Below, piece after piece: positions 1 to 9,128 of a stretch of DNA of 38,742 bases (position 1 is its first letter; every line of letters starts with the position of its first letter). The translations under genes and the position numbers were made by a program. The notes below the pieces were generated by a model, which saw nothing but the letters and a program-made list of their open reading frames with translations, had not been told where the DNA came from and searched no databases. Source of the stretch: an uncultured Scytonema sp. Lineage in GTDB: Bacteria > Cyanobacteriota > Cyanobacteriia > Cyanobacteriales > Nostocaceae. The DNA lies in contig CALMVQ010000268.1 in assembly GCA_937873135.1 (NCBI GenBank), forward strand, positions 1-38,742. The letters run 5' to 3'.

Positions 1-342
1 GAGGAAGTTTGCTTGTGTGTTTGTGATCAAAGTGACAACTGCAAAAAAAAGGTGATATTTGATACTAAAGAGGAAGTTAAAATAATTAAGGTAATATAGA
101 CGTTGCAGACATACTCCTCAATTTATTTAACAAATTTATCTTCAGTTGCGATAGATTACTTTCTACTGATTTATATCCTCTCGACTAGGAAAAAAGTCAT
201 AGCAATTCTAGTAATTTTTTACTATGAATCTATGACTTCTACTACATGTGAAGGTTTATTTCAATTACTAAAATTGATGTTGTGAATGCGAATGTGGAGA
301 TTTCGCCATCAACTACCAATATAAACCTACCGGAGGCTATTA
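1..342. other. 5' intergenic region upstream of the RND operon
   Basis: No convincing gene. The only ORF here (103-285) begins without a ribosome binding site and resembles no family I know. The stretch is AT-rich and holds one strong hairpin, listed separately. A purine-rich cggaggc lies about 10 bases before the adaptor ATG at 343 and is a plausible ribosome binding site. The promoter of the efflux operon probably lies here, but I cannot place -35/-10 boxes with confidence. Confidence 0.5.
194..238. repeat. 45-base near-perfect hairpin
   Basis: Outer arms aagtcatag (194-202) and ctatgactt (230-238) are exact reverse complements. Inside them attctagtaa pairs with ttactatgaat except for one bulged base, leaving a short T loop. 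It lies about 105 bases before the adaptor start. It could be an operator, an RNA element in the 5' leader, or the terminator of a gene outside the window. Read on the minus strand it is followed by a T-run, but no minus-strand gene ends here. Confidence 0.55.
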
Positions 343-1845
343 ATGCAAGACCACATTACTAAAGACCACATCACTGATGAGAGTTTACAAAACCACATTC
401 ATCATGAAAGTTTAACGGAGAGTCACCTGGAATTTAAACCCAATCCTCCATCTACCAAGCGACTTGGTGTGGTTTTGGTCTGTGTGGCATTGCTTACAGG
501 GCTGGGTTATGTTGGTATCCACACCATGAGCAGCAAACAACCGCAAAAAACTAGTGGGAGATCTGGAGCTAGGGGGCGACAGATGACACCAGTAGTGACT
601 GTATCAAAAGCATTCCAGAAAACAGTTCCAGTGCAATTGCAGGCGATCGGCAATGTGCAAGCAGAGTCTACTGTATCGGTGACGCCTCAAGTAGGTGGCA
701 GAATCACCGGAGTTTACTTTAAAAAGGGTCAGGAAGTGCGAAAAGGGCAACTCCTCTTCACTATAGATGATCGCACACAGCAAGCTGCTATCCAACAGGC
801 AAAGGGAACTTTGGCGAAAGACATGGCGCAGGTACAGCAATACAGAGCGACGTTAGCCAAAGATCTAACCGTGGTGCGACAAGCGCAAGCAAATCTTCTC
901 AGAGATCAAGCGCAGGCACAATTCGCGCAGGCACAAGGCAAGCGTTATAACAGCTTGTTAGCTCAAGGTGCGGTCAGCAAAGATCAAGCTCAGCAATATT
1001 CTACCAATGCCCTGGCAACAGCAGCAACTCTTCAGGCAGATAAAGAAGCGATCGCCAATGCCCAAGCTGCAACAAAGGTGGATCAAGCCCAGATCAAAAA
1101 TGGTGAGGGAGTTGTCAGTTCAGACCAAGGAGCATTAAACAATACCTTAGTGGACCTATCTTACACTAAAATTTACGCTCCTATCAACGGTCGTGCTGGT
1201 GACATTCTTGTAACTCAAGGCAATGTAGTGACAGCTAATAGTACAAATCCCCTTTTGAGCATTTCCCAGATTAGCCCGATTCAGGTTTCCTTTTCCGTTC
1301 CTGAGGCGAATCTACCAGATATTCAAAAGTACATGAAGAATAACAAGCTGACGGTGGAGGTTACATTACCCAACAATAATGCTCCTCCTGTACAGGGTGT
1401 TTTGACGTTTGTCAATAACACGGTTGATAACGCAACTGGCACAATTAAACTTCTGGGTAACTTTAATAATACTCAAGGGCAACTGTGGCCTGGTCAATAT
1501 GTAAACGCGACACTGAAACTTACTACAATACCAAATGCTACCGTCGTTCCCTCGCAAGCCGTTCAGAATGGACCAAACGGTCAGTTTGTTTTTGTCCTTA
1601 ACTCTGACGATATGAAGGTAACAAATGTCCCCGTAACCGTTGGCAGCACCATAAATGGGTTAGATGTCATTCAAAAAGGACTGCAACCCGGTCAAACAGT
1701 TGTTACTGATGGTCAAGCGAATCTCGTTTCTGGTAATAAGGTGCGACTGAAAGGGCAAGGCGGTTCTAGAGGGGGAGCAGGTGAAGCAGGGGAGCAGGGC
1801 GCAGGGCACAGGAGGAGAACAAATAATAATAATAATAACTCCTAA
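343..1845 (+). CDS. RND efflux periplasmic adaptor (HlyD/MFP family)
   Basis: Membrane-fusion subunit that would link an RND inner-membrane pump to an outer-membrane TolC-type channel. Residues about 40-60 form one membrane anchor after a polar N-terminus. A lipoyl half-motif follows (GRITGVYFKKGQEVRKGQLL, about 120-140), then an Ala/Gln-rich coiled-coil hairpin (about 150-260), the second lipoyl half (YTKIYAPINGRAGD) and beta-barrel and membrane-proximal domains. It is followed after 53 bases by an RND permease, so it is the MdtA/AcrA-like member of that operon. The last ~30 residues (Gly/Glu/Gln-rich, then RRRTNNNNNNS) are encoded by GGAGCAGG-type and AAT microsatellite DNA that looks like intergenic repeat, so the native C-terminus was probably shorter. 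Substrate unknown. Confidence 0.93.
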   Translation: MQDHITKDHITDESLQNHIHHESLTESHLEFKPNPPSTKRLGVVLVCVALLTGLGYVGIHTMSSKQPQKTSGRSGARGRQMTPVVTVSKAFQKTVPVQLQAIGNVQAESTVSVTPQVGGRITGVYFKKGQEVRKGQLLFTIDDRTQQAAIQQAKGTLAKDMAQVQQYRATLAKDLTVVRQAQANLLRDQAQAQFAQAQGKRYNSLLAQGAVSKDQAQQYSTNALATAATLQADKEAIANAQAATKVDQAQIKNGEGVVSSDQGALNNTLVDLSYTKIYAPINGRAGDILVTQGNVVTANSTNPLLSISQISPIQVSFSVPEANLPDIQKYMKNNKLTVEVTLPNNNAPPVQGVLTFVNNTVDNATGTIKLLGNFNNTQGQLWPGQYVNATLKLTTIPNATVVPSQAVQNGPNGQFVFVLNSDDMKVTNVPVTVGSTINGLDVIQKGLQPGQTVVTDGQANLVSGNKVRLKGQGGSRGGAGEAGEQGAGHRRRTNNNNNNS

Positions 1846-1898
1846 CTCTTTATTGCCTACTCCCGATTTCCAATTCCCCATTTCCAATACCCTAATTT

Positions 1899-4800
1899 AT
1901 GAATATTTCAGAAATCTTTATTCGTCGTCCGATCATGACGACCTTGGTAATAGTAGGTATCCTCATCTTTGGCGTGATGAGTTATCGATTATTACCAATT
2001 AGCGACCTCCCCAGCGTTGATTTTCCCACTATTCAAGTGACGGCATTGCGACCAGGTGGTAGTCCGGAAACGATGGCGTCGTCTGTTGCCCGTCCTTTGG
2101 AAAAGCAATTTTCCAGTATTGCTGGACTCGATTCGCTAAACTCTACGAGTACGTTGGGAAGTACTCAAATTACCCTCCAGTTTAACCTCAATCGTGATAT
2201 TGATGATGCCGCTCAGGATGTGCAAGCGGCAATTTCGGCAGCTGCTGGACAGATGCCCAAGGATTTACCGAATCCTCCCTCCTACAGCAAAGTTAACCCA
2301 GCCGAACAACCGATTCTTTACTTATACTTGACTTCCCCGACATTGCCACTCTCCAAGGTAGACGAATATGCCGAAACCTATTTGGCGGAAAAGCTATCAA
2401 CAGTGAGTGGTGTAGCGCAAGTACAAGTGTACGGTTCTCAAAAATATGCCGCACGCATTCAGCTTGATCCGCAGAAGTTAGCAGCTCAGCAGATTGGACT
2501 CGATGAGGTGCAAACTGCAATTCAACAAGGCAACGTTAATTTGCCCACAGGTAGTCTTTCCGGAAATCACAAGAATTTTACGGTACAGGCAAACGGTCAA
2601 TTGAAAGATGCCGCAGCTTATCGATCGCTGATCGTTGCTTACCGAAATGGGGCACCGATCTACGTCAATCAACTTGGTCGGGTGATTGACGGTGTGCAAA
2701 ATGACCAGGTGGCAAGTTGGTATAACGATACCCAAGCCATCATTATGTCGATTCAACGCCAACCAGGTACGAATACAGTGCAGGTTGTAGACACGATCAA
2801 GCAATCGTTACCCAAACTGAGAGAGCAAATTCCCCAATCAGTTGATGTTGGTATTTTCTACGATGCGTCGCAGTCAATTCGCGACTCAGTAGATGATGTG
2901 AGATTTACTTTAATTTTAACTATTGGTCTGGTTATCCTTGTTATATTCATATTTTTACGCAATCTCTCGGCAACTGTCATTCCCAGTTTGGCGTTACCCG
3001 TATCGCTGATTGGCACCTTTGCTGTGATGTATTTGTTGGGCTACTCACTCGATAACTTGTCGATGATGGCGTTGACACTCTCAGTGGGTTTTGTGGTGGA
3101 TGATGCGATCGTCATGCTGGAAAATATTGTTCGCCATATGGAAATGGGTGAAAGTCCTTTAGAAGCAGCATTGAATGGATCTAGAGAAATCAGTTTCACA
3201 ATTTTGTCGATGACGATCTCTCTTGTAGCAGTGTTCATCCCAATGCTGTTTATGAGTGGATTGTTGGGACGACTTTTCCACGAATTTGCAGTCACGATCG
3301 CTGTGGCAATTTTGGTGTCTGGGTTTGTTTCTCTCAGTCTCACCCCAATGTTATGCAGTCGCTTTGTTCGTCCCGCACATCATGAAAATCAAAGTCGTCT
3401 GTATCGAGCCTCTGAGTATGTTTTTGATCGCTTCCTTGGTCTTTACGATTGGAGTCTCAAAAAAGCCTTAAAGTACCACCGGACTACAATGATTCTCTCC
3501 GGTGCCCTTTTATTCGTCACCGTTTATTTAGTTGTGGTAGTTCCCAAAGGCTTCATCCCCAGCGAAGACACTGGACGAATCATCGCTATGACGCAGGCAG
3601 CATCTGATGCTTCTTTTGATAATCTAGTGCGTCACCAGAAAGAAGCAGTTGATGTTATCCGGCAAGACCCCAATGTAGAGGCGGTTAATTCTAACATTGG
3701 TCCTAGCTCCAGCGCAAGTGGTGGCGGAGCAGCAGTCGCAGGCAACTCCGGCAACCTGTTGATTCGCCTCAAGGCGCGATCGCAACGCAAAGTCAGTGCC
3801 GACGAGATTGTGCAAACGTTGCGAACCAAATTAGCATCTGTTCCCGGTATTCAAGTTTTCCTACAAAATCCACCTGCTGTACCCGTAGGAACGCAACAAA
3901 CCTCAGGATTATATCAGCTAGCGCTACAAAATTCCGATGTTCAACCTCTTGAGCAGTACGTTCCGCAGCTCGTCGCTAAGATGAAAACCCTTCCGCAACT
4001 TCAAGATGTTAACAGTGACTTACAGTTAGCACCACAAATAAAAATTAACATAGACCGAGATAAAGCCTCAGCCCTTGGTATTACTGCCAATCAAATCGAA
4101 AGCACGCTGAGAAATGCCTACGGTGGTTATCAAGTGTCTACCATTTACGATGCCAGCAACGAGTACGAAGTCATTTTAGAACTGGAACCCCAGTATCAAC
4201 AAAATCCTAATGCTCTAATGCAGCTTTACATGAACTCCAGTAGTGGAACATCTAGTAGTAACTCCAGTAGTGGAACATCTAGTAGTAACTCCAGTAATGG
4301 AACATCTAATAGTAACTCCAGTAGTGAAACATCTAATAGTAACTCCAGTAATGGAACATCTAATAGTAACTCCAGTAATAACTCCATTAGCACAAACAGC
4401 AACTGGGGTCAAGAAATTCCCATGAGTACGTTTGCTCAACTTACTCAAGGAGTTGGACCATTAATGGTCAATCACTTTGGTCGAATGAATGCGGCAACAA
4501 TTTCTTTCAACCTTGCACCCGGTACATCCCTTGGAGATGCTACAGAAGCTGTAGACAAACTCGTTCATACAGTGATTCCTGGCAGTATTGCCACGAGCTT
4601 TCAAGGCGCGAGTCAGCTATTCCAATCTTCACTACCAAGTTTAGGAGTGTTGCTCGTCATTGCTGTTTTAGTAATTTATCTTGTCCTCGGTATCCTTTAT
4701 GAAGATTTTATTCACCCTCTGACTATTCTTTCTGGTTTACCTTCGGCTGGATTCGGTGCGTTATTAACGCTTTTAATCTTTCATGTTGAATTGAATGTTT

Positions 4801-5183
4801 ATTCCTTTATCGGCATCATGCTGTTAGTCGGTATTGTGAAGAAAAACGGCATTATGATGGTGGACTTTGCGATTGAAGCGCAGCGAAACGAAGGCAAAAG
4901 TCCATTTGATGCCATCTATCAAGCCTGTTTAGTTCGCTTCCGACCAATTATGATGACAACAATGGCAGCTTTAATGGGCACATTACCAATAGCCGTCGGA
5001 TTTGGCGCAGGTTCAGAATCCCGCCGTCCTCTAGGTATTGCCGTCGTCGGCGGACTCGTATTTTCCCAGATACTAACACTTTATTTAACACCAGTATTCT
5101 ATACATACATGGAAGCATGGCGGAAAACACTCACCAAAGGAGGCAAGAAACAGAAGATAGGAGTTAGGAGGCAGGAAGTATAA
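1899..5183 (+). CDS. RND efflux permease (HAE1/AcrB-like) with Ser/Asn repeat insert
   Basis: Inner-membrane proton-driven drug exporter of the hydrophobe/amphiphile RND family, 1094 aa against a usual ~1030-1050. The N-terminus NISEIFIRRPIMTTLVIVGI is the standard RND start. The proton-relay aspartates are in TM4 (D401, D402 in GFVVDDAIVMLENIVRH) and the TM10 lysine motif is present (GIVKKNGIMMVDFA, K981/K982), so it should be active. The excess length is a nine-residue repeat array at residues 779-831, inserted where the paralogue downstream reads YISTSNGTQVPL, a periplasmic beta-turn of the docking/porter region. It follows the adaptor by 53 bases and precedes a second permease, an MdtABC-like order. 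No outer-membrane channel gene is in view. Confidence 0.95.
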   Translation: MNISEIFIRRPIMTTLVIVGILIFGVMSYRLLPISDLPSVDFPTIQVTALRPGGSPETMASSVARPLEKQFSSIAGLDSLNSTSTLGSTQITLQFNLNRDIDDAAQDVQAAISAAAGQMPKDLPNPPSYSKVNPAEQPILYLYLTSPTLPLSKVDEYAETYLAEKLSTVSGVAQVQVYGSQKYAARIQLDPQKLAAQQIGLDEVQTAIQQGNVNLPTGSLSGNHKNFTVQANGQLKDAAAYRSLIVAYRNGAPIYVNQLGRVIDGVQNDQVASWYNDTQAIIMSIQRQPGTNTVQVVDTIKQSLPKLREQIPQSVDVGIFYDASQSIRDSVDDVRFTLILTIGLVILVIFIFLRNLSATVIPSLALPVSLIGTFAVMYLLGYSLDNLSMMALTLSVGFVVDDAIVMLENIVRHMEMGESPLEAALNGSREISFTILSMTISLVAVFIPMLFMSGLLGRLFHEFAVTIAVAILVSGFVSLSLTPMLCSRFVRPAHHENQSRLYRASEYVFDRFLGLYDWSLKKALKYHRTTMILSGALLFVTVYLVVVVPKGFIPSEDTGRIIAMTQAASDASFDNLVRHQKEAVDVIRQDPNVEAVNSNIGPSSSASGGGAAVAGNSGNLLIRLKARSQRKVSADEIVQTLRTKLASVPGIQVFLQNPPAVPVGTQQTSGLYQLALQNSDVQPLEQYVPQLVAKMKTLPQLQDVNSDLQLAPQIKINIDRDKASALGITANQIESTLRNAYGGYQVSTIYDASNEYEVILELEPQYQQNPNALMQLYMNSSSGTSSSNSSSGTSSSNSSNGTSNSNSSSETSNSNSSNGTSNSNSSNNSISTNSNWGQEIPMSTFAQLTQGVGPLMVNHFGRMNAATISFNLAPGTSLGDATEAVDKLVHTVIPGSIATSFQGASQLFQSSLPSLGVLLVIAVLVIYLVLGILYEDFIHPLTILSGLPSAGFGALLTLLIFHVELNVYSFIGIMLLVGIVKKNGIMMVDFAIEAQRNEGKSPFDAIYQACLVRFRPIMMTTMAALMGTLPIAVGFGAGSESRRPLGIAVVGGLVFSQILTLYLTPVFYTYMEAWRKTLTKGGKKQKIGVRRQEV
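4233..4391 (+). repeat. 27-bp coding minisatellite in the RND permease
   Basis: Five tandem 27-base units start at 4233, 4260, 4287, 4314 and 4341, followed by a partial unit to 4391. The first two (aactccagtagtggaacatc...) are identical; the others differ by one to three bases, mostly g/a changes. Each unit encodes N-S-S-[SN]-[GE]-T-S-[SN]-S. The unit length is divisible by three, so copy-number change keeps the reading frame. The core resembles the S-N-G-T turn at the same place in the neighbouring paralogue, which suggests local duplication of a native loop. Confidence 0.95.
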
Positions 5184-5573
5184 GGCAGGAGTTACTCCCT
5201 TCCTACCAGAAGAATACCAATTTAAAAAAACCGCTCCCTCGCTGTGAGCGCCAAGTTTGAAGATCAAGAAGATAGGTAATTTTATACCGGGAAGGGAGTA
5301 AGAATGAAGAAAAAGGTGACAGGAGTTAGGGAACACCAAGAAATAAATTGTCCCAAATTGTAGGGGTGGGGTAACCTCACTCTTAAGAATGATCCGATTG
5401 CTCAATCTATGGTTGGGATCTTTTATTTTCACAGAAGTCCCTTATTCAAAAATGCCTATCTATAGCAGTCCTAAATCAGTTATCAAATCTTCTCTCTATT
5501 TCTTTCCTTGGCGCACAAGAGCGTCTTGGCGGTTCATCAAATAATTTTCACTATTAACAATTAACAATTAACA
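5184..5573. other. intergenic region between the two RND permeases
   Basis: No gene seen in these 390 bases. It contains a hairpin cgctc-(9)-gagcg at 5232-5250 flanked on its left by seven A residues. On the minus strand this reads as hairpin plus T7, a textbook terminator, but no minus-strand gene precedes it. The spacer is long for an operon, so the second permease may have its own promoter. Just before its ATG is a repeated taacaatta motif. Confidence 0.5.
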
Positions 5574-8500
5574 ATGAACCTCTCCGAAATCTTCATCCGT
5601 CGTCCCGTCATGACGACTCTGGTGATGGTAGGTATCCTAATCTTCGGTCTGATGGGTTATCAGTTGTTACCCATTAGTGCCCTACCTAACGTTGAATATC
5701 CATTCATTTCCGTCTCAGCCAGTCTACCAGGTGCAACGCCGGAAACGATGGCATCAGCTGTTGCCGCACCTTTGGAAAGACAGTTTTCCAGTATTGCCGG
5801 ACTGAATTCGTTCAACTCTACCAGTTCAACGGGCAGTACGAACATTTCTTTGCAATTTGACTTCAGCCGCAAAGTCTCTGATGCAGCTAAAGATGTACAG
5901 GGAGCAATCTCAGCAGCAGCTGGACAATTGCCCACAAATATGCCGCATGCACCTACGTACCGTAAAGTTAACCCATCGGTTGCGCCAATCCTTTATTTTT
6001 ATCTTTATTCTAAGACGCTCCCGATTTCTACAGTAGACGAATACGCGGAGGTGACAATTGGTCAGCCAATCTCGATGATCGATGGGGTTGCTCAAGTGCA
6101 AGTCTACGGGCAGAAGCAATATGCAGTGCGAGTTCAGCTAGATCCGCGAGAGTTGACAACGCGAGGAATCGGGTTAGATCAAGTACAGACAGCAATAACC
6201 AACGCAAATGTCGAGCTACCAACAGGTAGTTTTTCTGGCAAAGACAAAAGTTACATTATTCAAACTAATGGTCAACTCAAGGATGCTGCGGCCTTTAGAC
6301 CCCTGATTGTAGCCTATAAAAATGGTGCGGCTGTGCGACTCCAAGATTTGGGTCGGGTGATTGACGGCGTGCAAAATGATAAAGTCTCGAACCTTTATAA
6401 TGGGAATCCGGGCGTTGTCTTAGCAGTACAGCCGCAACCGGATGGGAACACAGTGGCGATCGTTGATGGCATTAAGAAACTCATGCCAACTCTACGCCAG
6501 CAAGTGCCTAACTCGATTGAGATGGGCATTATGTATGATCGCTCCCTATCCATTCGGGCTTCCATCGAGGATGTACAATTCACTTTGGTTCTCTCTGTAG
6601 CTCTGGTTGTCCTGGTCATTTTCTTATTTTTGCGTGACCTACGTGCTACAGTGATTCCCAGTCTGGCACTACCAGTGGCGATCGTCGGCACGTTTGCCGT
6701 GATGTATATGTTAGGTTACTCGTTGGACAACCTCTCGCTGATGGCATTAACACTCTCCGTCGGTTTCGTGATCGATGATGCAGTCGTTGTGTTGGAAAAT
6801 ATTGTCCGTCACCGAGAAATGGGTGAATCTCCTGAGCAAGCAGCGTTAAAAGGTTCGGGAGAAATCGGCTTCACTATTTTGTCGATGACACTTTCGCTGG
6901 TAGCAGTGTTTATTCCGATGCTGTTCATGGGTGGATTAATTGGTGGATTATTTCACGAATTCGCCATGACGATCGCCGTTGCTATTTTGTTATCGGGGTT
7001 TGTGTCTCTCAGCCTGACACCGATGTTGTGCAGTCGCTTTCTGCGTCCATCCCACCAGCAACACCAAAGCCGCTTGTATAAAATTTCAGAACGTGCATTC
7101 GATATCATGCTACGGGGTTACGAGTTGACACTCAGACCTGTTCTTAGATACCGTTTCGTCACGCTGATCGTTTCCGGTATCATCTTGGTGGCTACATTCT
7201 ACCTATTCACAGTAGTTCCCAAAGGGTTTGTTCCCACAGAGGACACCGGACAACTTATGGGTAATACGAAAGCCGCGCAAGACATTTCTTTTGATGATAT
7301 GTTGCGTCATCAGCAGAAGATTGTTGATATCATTCGTCAAGATCCCAATATTGCTGCTGTTGACTCAATAGTTGGTGCCAGTGGTCCCAATGCGGCAGTT
7401 AACTCAGGACGGATTACAATTCTCCTCAAACCACGCTCTGAACGCAAGCTTAATGCCGAGCAAATTATTGCTAAGCTGCGACCTAAGTTGGGGCGAGTCC
7501 CCGGTATTCAAGCATTTTTGCGTGCGCCCACTGCCATTCCTATCGGCGGACAGCAAACAAATGCGGAGTACCAGTATACCATACAAAGTCTTAATGCTCA
7601 AGAACTTTATGAATATGTTCCGAAACTACAAGAGAAAGTAAGAACTATACCGGGAATTACAGATGTCAACAGTGACGTTCAGATGAGTACTCCTCAGTTG
7701 CAAGTCCAAATTGACCATGATAAAGCAGCAACTCTTGGGATTACAGCTGAGCAAGTTGAAAGTGCTCTTAGCAGTGCCTATGGAACTAGTCAAATCTCGC
7801 TAATTTACGCCGCAAATGACCAATTTTACGTAATTTTGGAACTGCAACCACAGTATCAGCGAGATCCTAATGCCTTATCAATGCTCTACATTAGCACCAG
7901 CAATGGCACACAAGTTCCCTTGAATACGCTCGCAAAAATTACCCAAAACGTCAGTCCCCTCTCTCTCAACCACGTCAGTCAAATTCCCTCCGCTACCATC
8001 TCATTCAACCTGGCACCTGGTGTGTCCTTAGGGGATGTAACGCCAGCGCTCACTCAAATGGCGCAGACAGTTTTACCAGCCAGTGTTACCGCAGGCTTTC
8101 AGGGTTCGGCACAAGCTTTTAAGCAGTCCTTCAACGATTTAGGATCGCTGTTGGTGGTGTCGATTATCGTTATTTATCTGATTCTGGGTATCCTTTATGA
8201 GGATTTTATTCATCCTCTGACAATTCTCTCCGGTTTGCCTTCGGCAGGTTTTGGCGCTTTATTAACCCTACTCATTTTCCAGGTGGAGTTAAATCTTTAC
8301 TCCTTCATCGGGATTATCTTACTAGTAGGAATTGTGAAGAAAAACGGCATCATGATGGTAGATTATGCTATCGAACAAACGCGAAAAGAAGGGAAAGATC
8401 CTTTCAATGCCATTTACCAAGCCTGCGTGGTTCGCTTTCGTCCAATTATGATGACGACAATGGCAGCTTTGATGGGGACACTACCAATTGCTATTGGTTC

Positions 8501-8693
8501 GGGTTCTGGTTCGGAAGCTCGTCGTCCTTTGGGGATTGCGATCGTTGGTGGATTAGTGTTTTCTCAAATATTAACCCTCTACCTCACCCCAGTTTTCTAT
8601 ACTTATATGGAAGAATGGCGAAAAAACCTTGCTTACCCTAAATTTCCTAAATTCAGTCAGATTTTTCAGAAAAAAGTCAAGCGCCTGGGTTAA
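5574..8693 (+). CDS. RND efflux permease (HAE1/AcrB-like), second copy
   Basis: Second proton-driven RND exporter, 1039 aa, normal length for the family. It starts NLSEIFIRRPVMTTLVMVGI, almost the same as its upstream neighbour, and keeps the TM4 aspartates (D401, D402 in GFVIDDAVVVLENIVRH) and the TM10 motif GIVKKNGIMMVDYA. The two proteins are clear tandem paralogues, as with MdtB and MdtC, but this one lacks the Ser/Asn repeat and reads YISTSNGTQVPL there. With one adaptor gene upstream, the two may form a heteromeric pump or two pumps sharing an adaptor; the sequence cannot decide. The 390-base gap allows separate transcription. Confidence 0.95.
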   Translation: MNLSEIFIRRPVMTTLVMVGILIFGLMGYQLLPISALPNVEYPFISVSASLPGATPETMASAVAAPLERQFSSIAGLNSFNSTSSTGSTNISLQFDFSRKVSDAAKDVQGAISAAAGQLPTNMPHAPTYRKVNPSVAPILYFYLYSKTLPISTVDEYAEVTIGQPISMIDGVAQVQVYGQKQYAVRVQLDPRELTTRGIGLDQVQTAITNANVELPTGSFSGKDKSYIIQTNGQLKDAAAFRPLIVAYKNGAAVRLQDLGRVIDGVQNDKVSNLYNGNPGVVLAVQPQPDGNTVAIVDGIKKLMPTLRQQVPNSIEMGIMYDRSLSIRASIEDVQFTLVLSVALVVLVIFLFLRDLRATVIPSLALPVAIVGTFAVMYMLGYSLDNLSLMALTLSVGFVIDDAVVVLENIVRHREMGESPEQAALKGSGEIGFTILSMTLSLVAVFIPMLFMGGLIGGLFHEFAMTIAVAILLSGFVSLSLTPMLCSRFLRPSHQQHQSRLYKISERAFDIMLRGYELTLRPVLRYRFVTLIVSGIILVATFYLFTVVPKGFVPTEDTGQLMGNTKAAQDISFDDMLRHQQKIVDIIRQDPNIAAVDSIVGASGPNAAVNSGRITILLKPRSERKLNAEQIIAKLRPKLGRVPGIQAFLRAPTAIPIGGQQTNAEYQYTIQSLNAQELYEYVPKLQEKVRTIPGITDVNSDVQMSTPQLQVQIDHDKAATLGITAEQVESALSSAYGTSQISLIYAANDQFYVILELQPQYQRDPNALSMLYISTSNGTQVPLNTLAKITQNVSPLSLNHVSQIPSATISFNLAPGVSLGDVTPALTQMAQTVLPASVTAGFQGSAQAFKQSFNDLGSLLVVSIIVIYLILGILYEDFIHPLTILSGLPSAGFGALLTLLIFQVELNLYSFIGIILLVGIVKKNGIMMVDYAIEQTRKEGKDPFNAIYQACVVRFRPIMMTTMAALMGTLPIAIGSGSGSEARRPLGIAIVGGLVFSQILTLYLTPVFYTYMEEWRKNLAYPKFPKFSQIFQKKVKRLG

Positions 8694-8715
8694 ACAGTTA
8701 AGTGTCAATTGTTAA

Positions 8716-8877
8716 CAGCCACAAGACCAAGCTGCTTTCTACTCATATATGGATAGACTGCAAGATGTGCCAGGTATTGAAATTACCTCAATGGAGCAAC
8801 TAACTCAAGTAATTGAGGCAAAACAGGATGAAGCTGACTTCAGCTATGCTGCTATGCTGCTATGCTCCCACGCTTAA
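8716..8877 (+). pseudogene. ORF fragment, unknown family, cut by a hairpin-rich insert
   Basis: An open frame with protein-like composition (MDRLQDVPGIEITSMEQLTQ from 8749, preceded in frame by QDQAAFYSY) ends at a stop inside a hairpin at 8867-8886. The frame is open only from 8716, after a stop at 8713-8715, and its start is not clear. I do not recognise the family. With the downstream fragment it may be the split remains of one small gene. Confidence 0.35.
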
Positions 8878-8964
8878 AAACGTGGGATTGAAACAAGGAC
8901 GCCTTATACCTCGTGCTGCGCGTCTCGGTATAAATATTACCTTTAAAGTGGGCTTTATACCCAC
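8867..8964. repeat. cluster of three short hairpins
   Basis: Three perfect dyads lie within 100 bases: cccacg/cgtggg (8867-8872, 8881-8886), ttatacc/ggtataa (8904-8910, 8927-8933) and gtggg/cccac (8948-8952, 8960-8964). The first resembles the imperfect palindromes near ends of IS200/IS605 elements in cyanobacteria. A CCCTCTG-type microsatellite follows at about 8995-9020. Probably a small mobile-element relic. Confidence 0.5.
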
Positions 8965-9026
8965 AACGCTCATTTTCTATTAATACTTCAAACCTTCTGC
9001 CCTCTGCCCTCTGCCTTTCTTTGTAA

Positions 9027-9109
9027 AAGATGCCAGCGCAGCATTAGAGGAAGCAACAAGAGTCGGTACATTATCTCTTGATGAACTGAAAAAGCGGTTA
9101 GAGTTATGA
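9027..9109 (+). pseudogene. C-terminal ORF fragment with overlapping downstream start
   Basis: The frame reads VKDASAALEEATRVGTLSLD then ELKKRLEL and stop (9107-9109), with no start codon of its own. An ATG (9106-9108) overlaps this stop and opens a 51-residue frame (MSYQVTTIQSDRFFRANSFS...) to 9261. ATGA coupling is common in two-gene operons such as toxin-antitoxin pairs, but I cannot assign either product. The second frame turns into the antisense of the ORF at 9129-9479, so it is probably broken. Confidence 0.35.
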
Positions 9110-9128
9110 GTTACCAAGTAACAACTAT

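Noticed and set aside
103-285. 60-codon ORF upstream of the RND operon
   Set aside because: Overlaps the 194-238 hairpin, has no ribosome binding site and no family likeness.
4215-4448. Antisense ORF with repeated TGVTIRC units
   Set aside because: Shadow of the coding minisatellite in the RND permease; open only because the repeat has no stops in that frame.
5232-5250. Hairpin plus T7 on the minus strand between RND permeases
   Set aside because: Looks like a terminator, but there is no minus-strand gene for it; kept only as a note in the intergenic entry.
8881-8895. gtgggattgaaac resembling the end of a cyanobacterial CRISPR repeat
   Set aside because: Only one copy, part of a hairpin; no spacers or further repeats follow.
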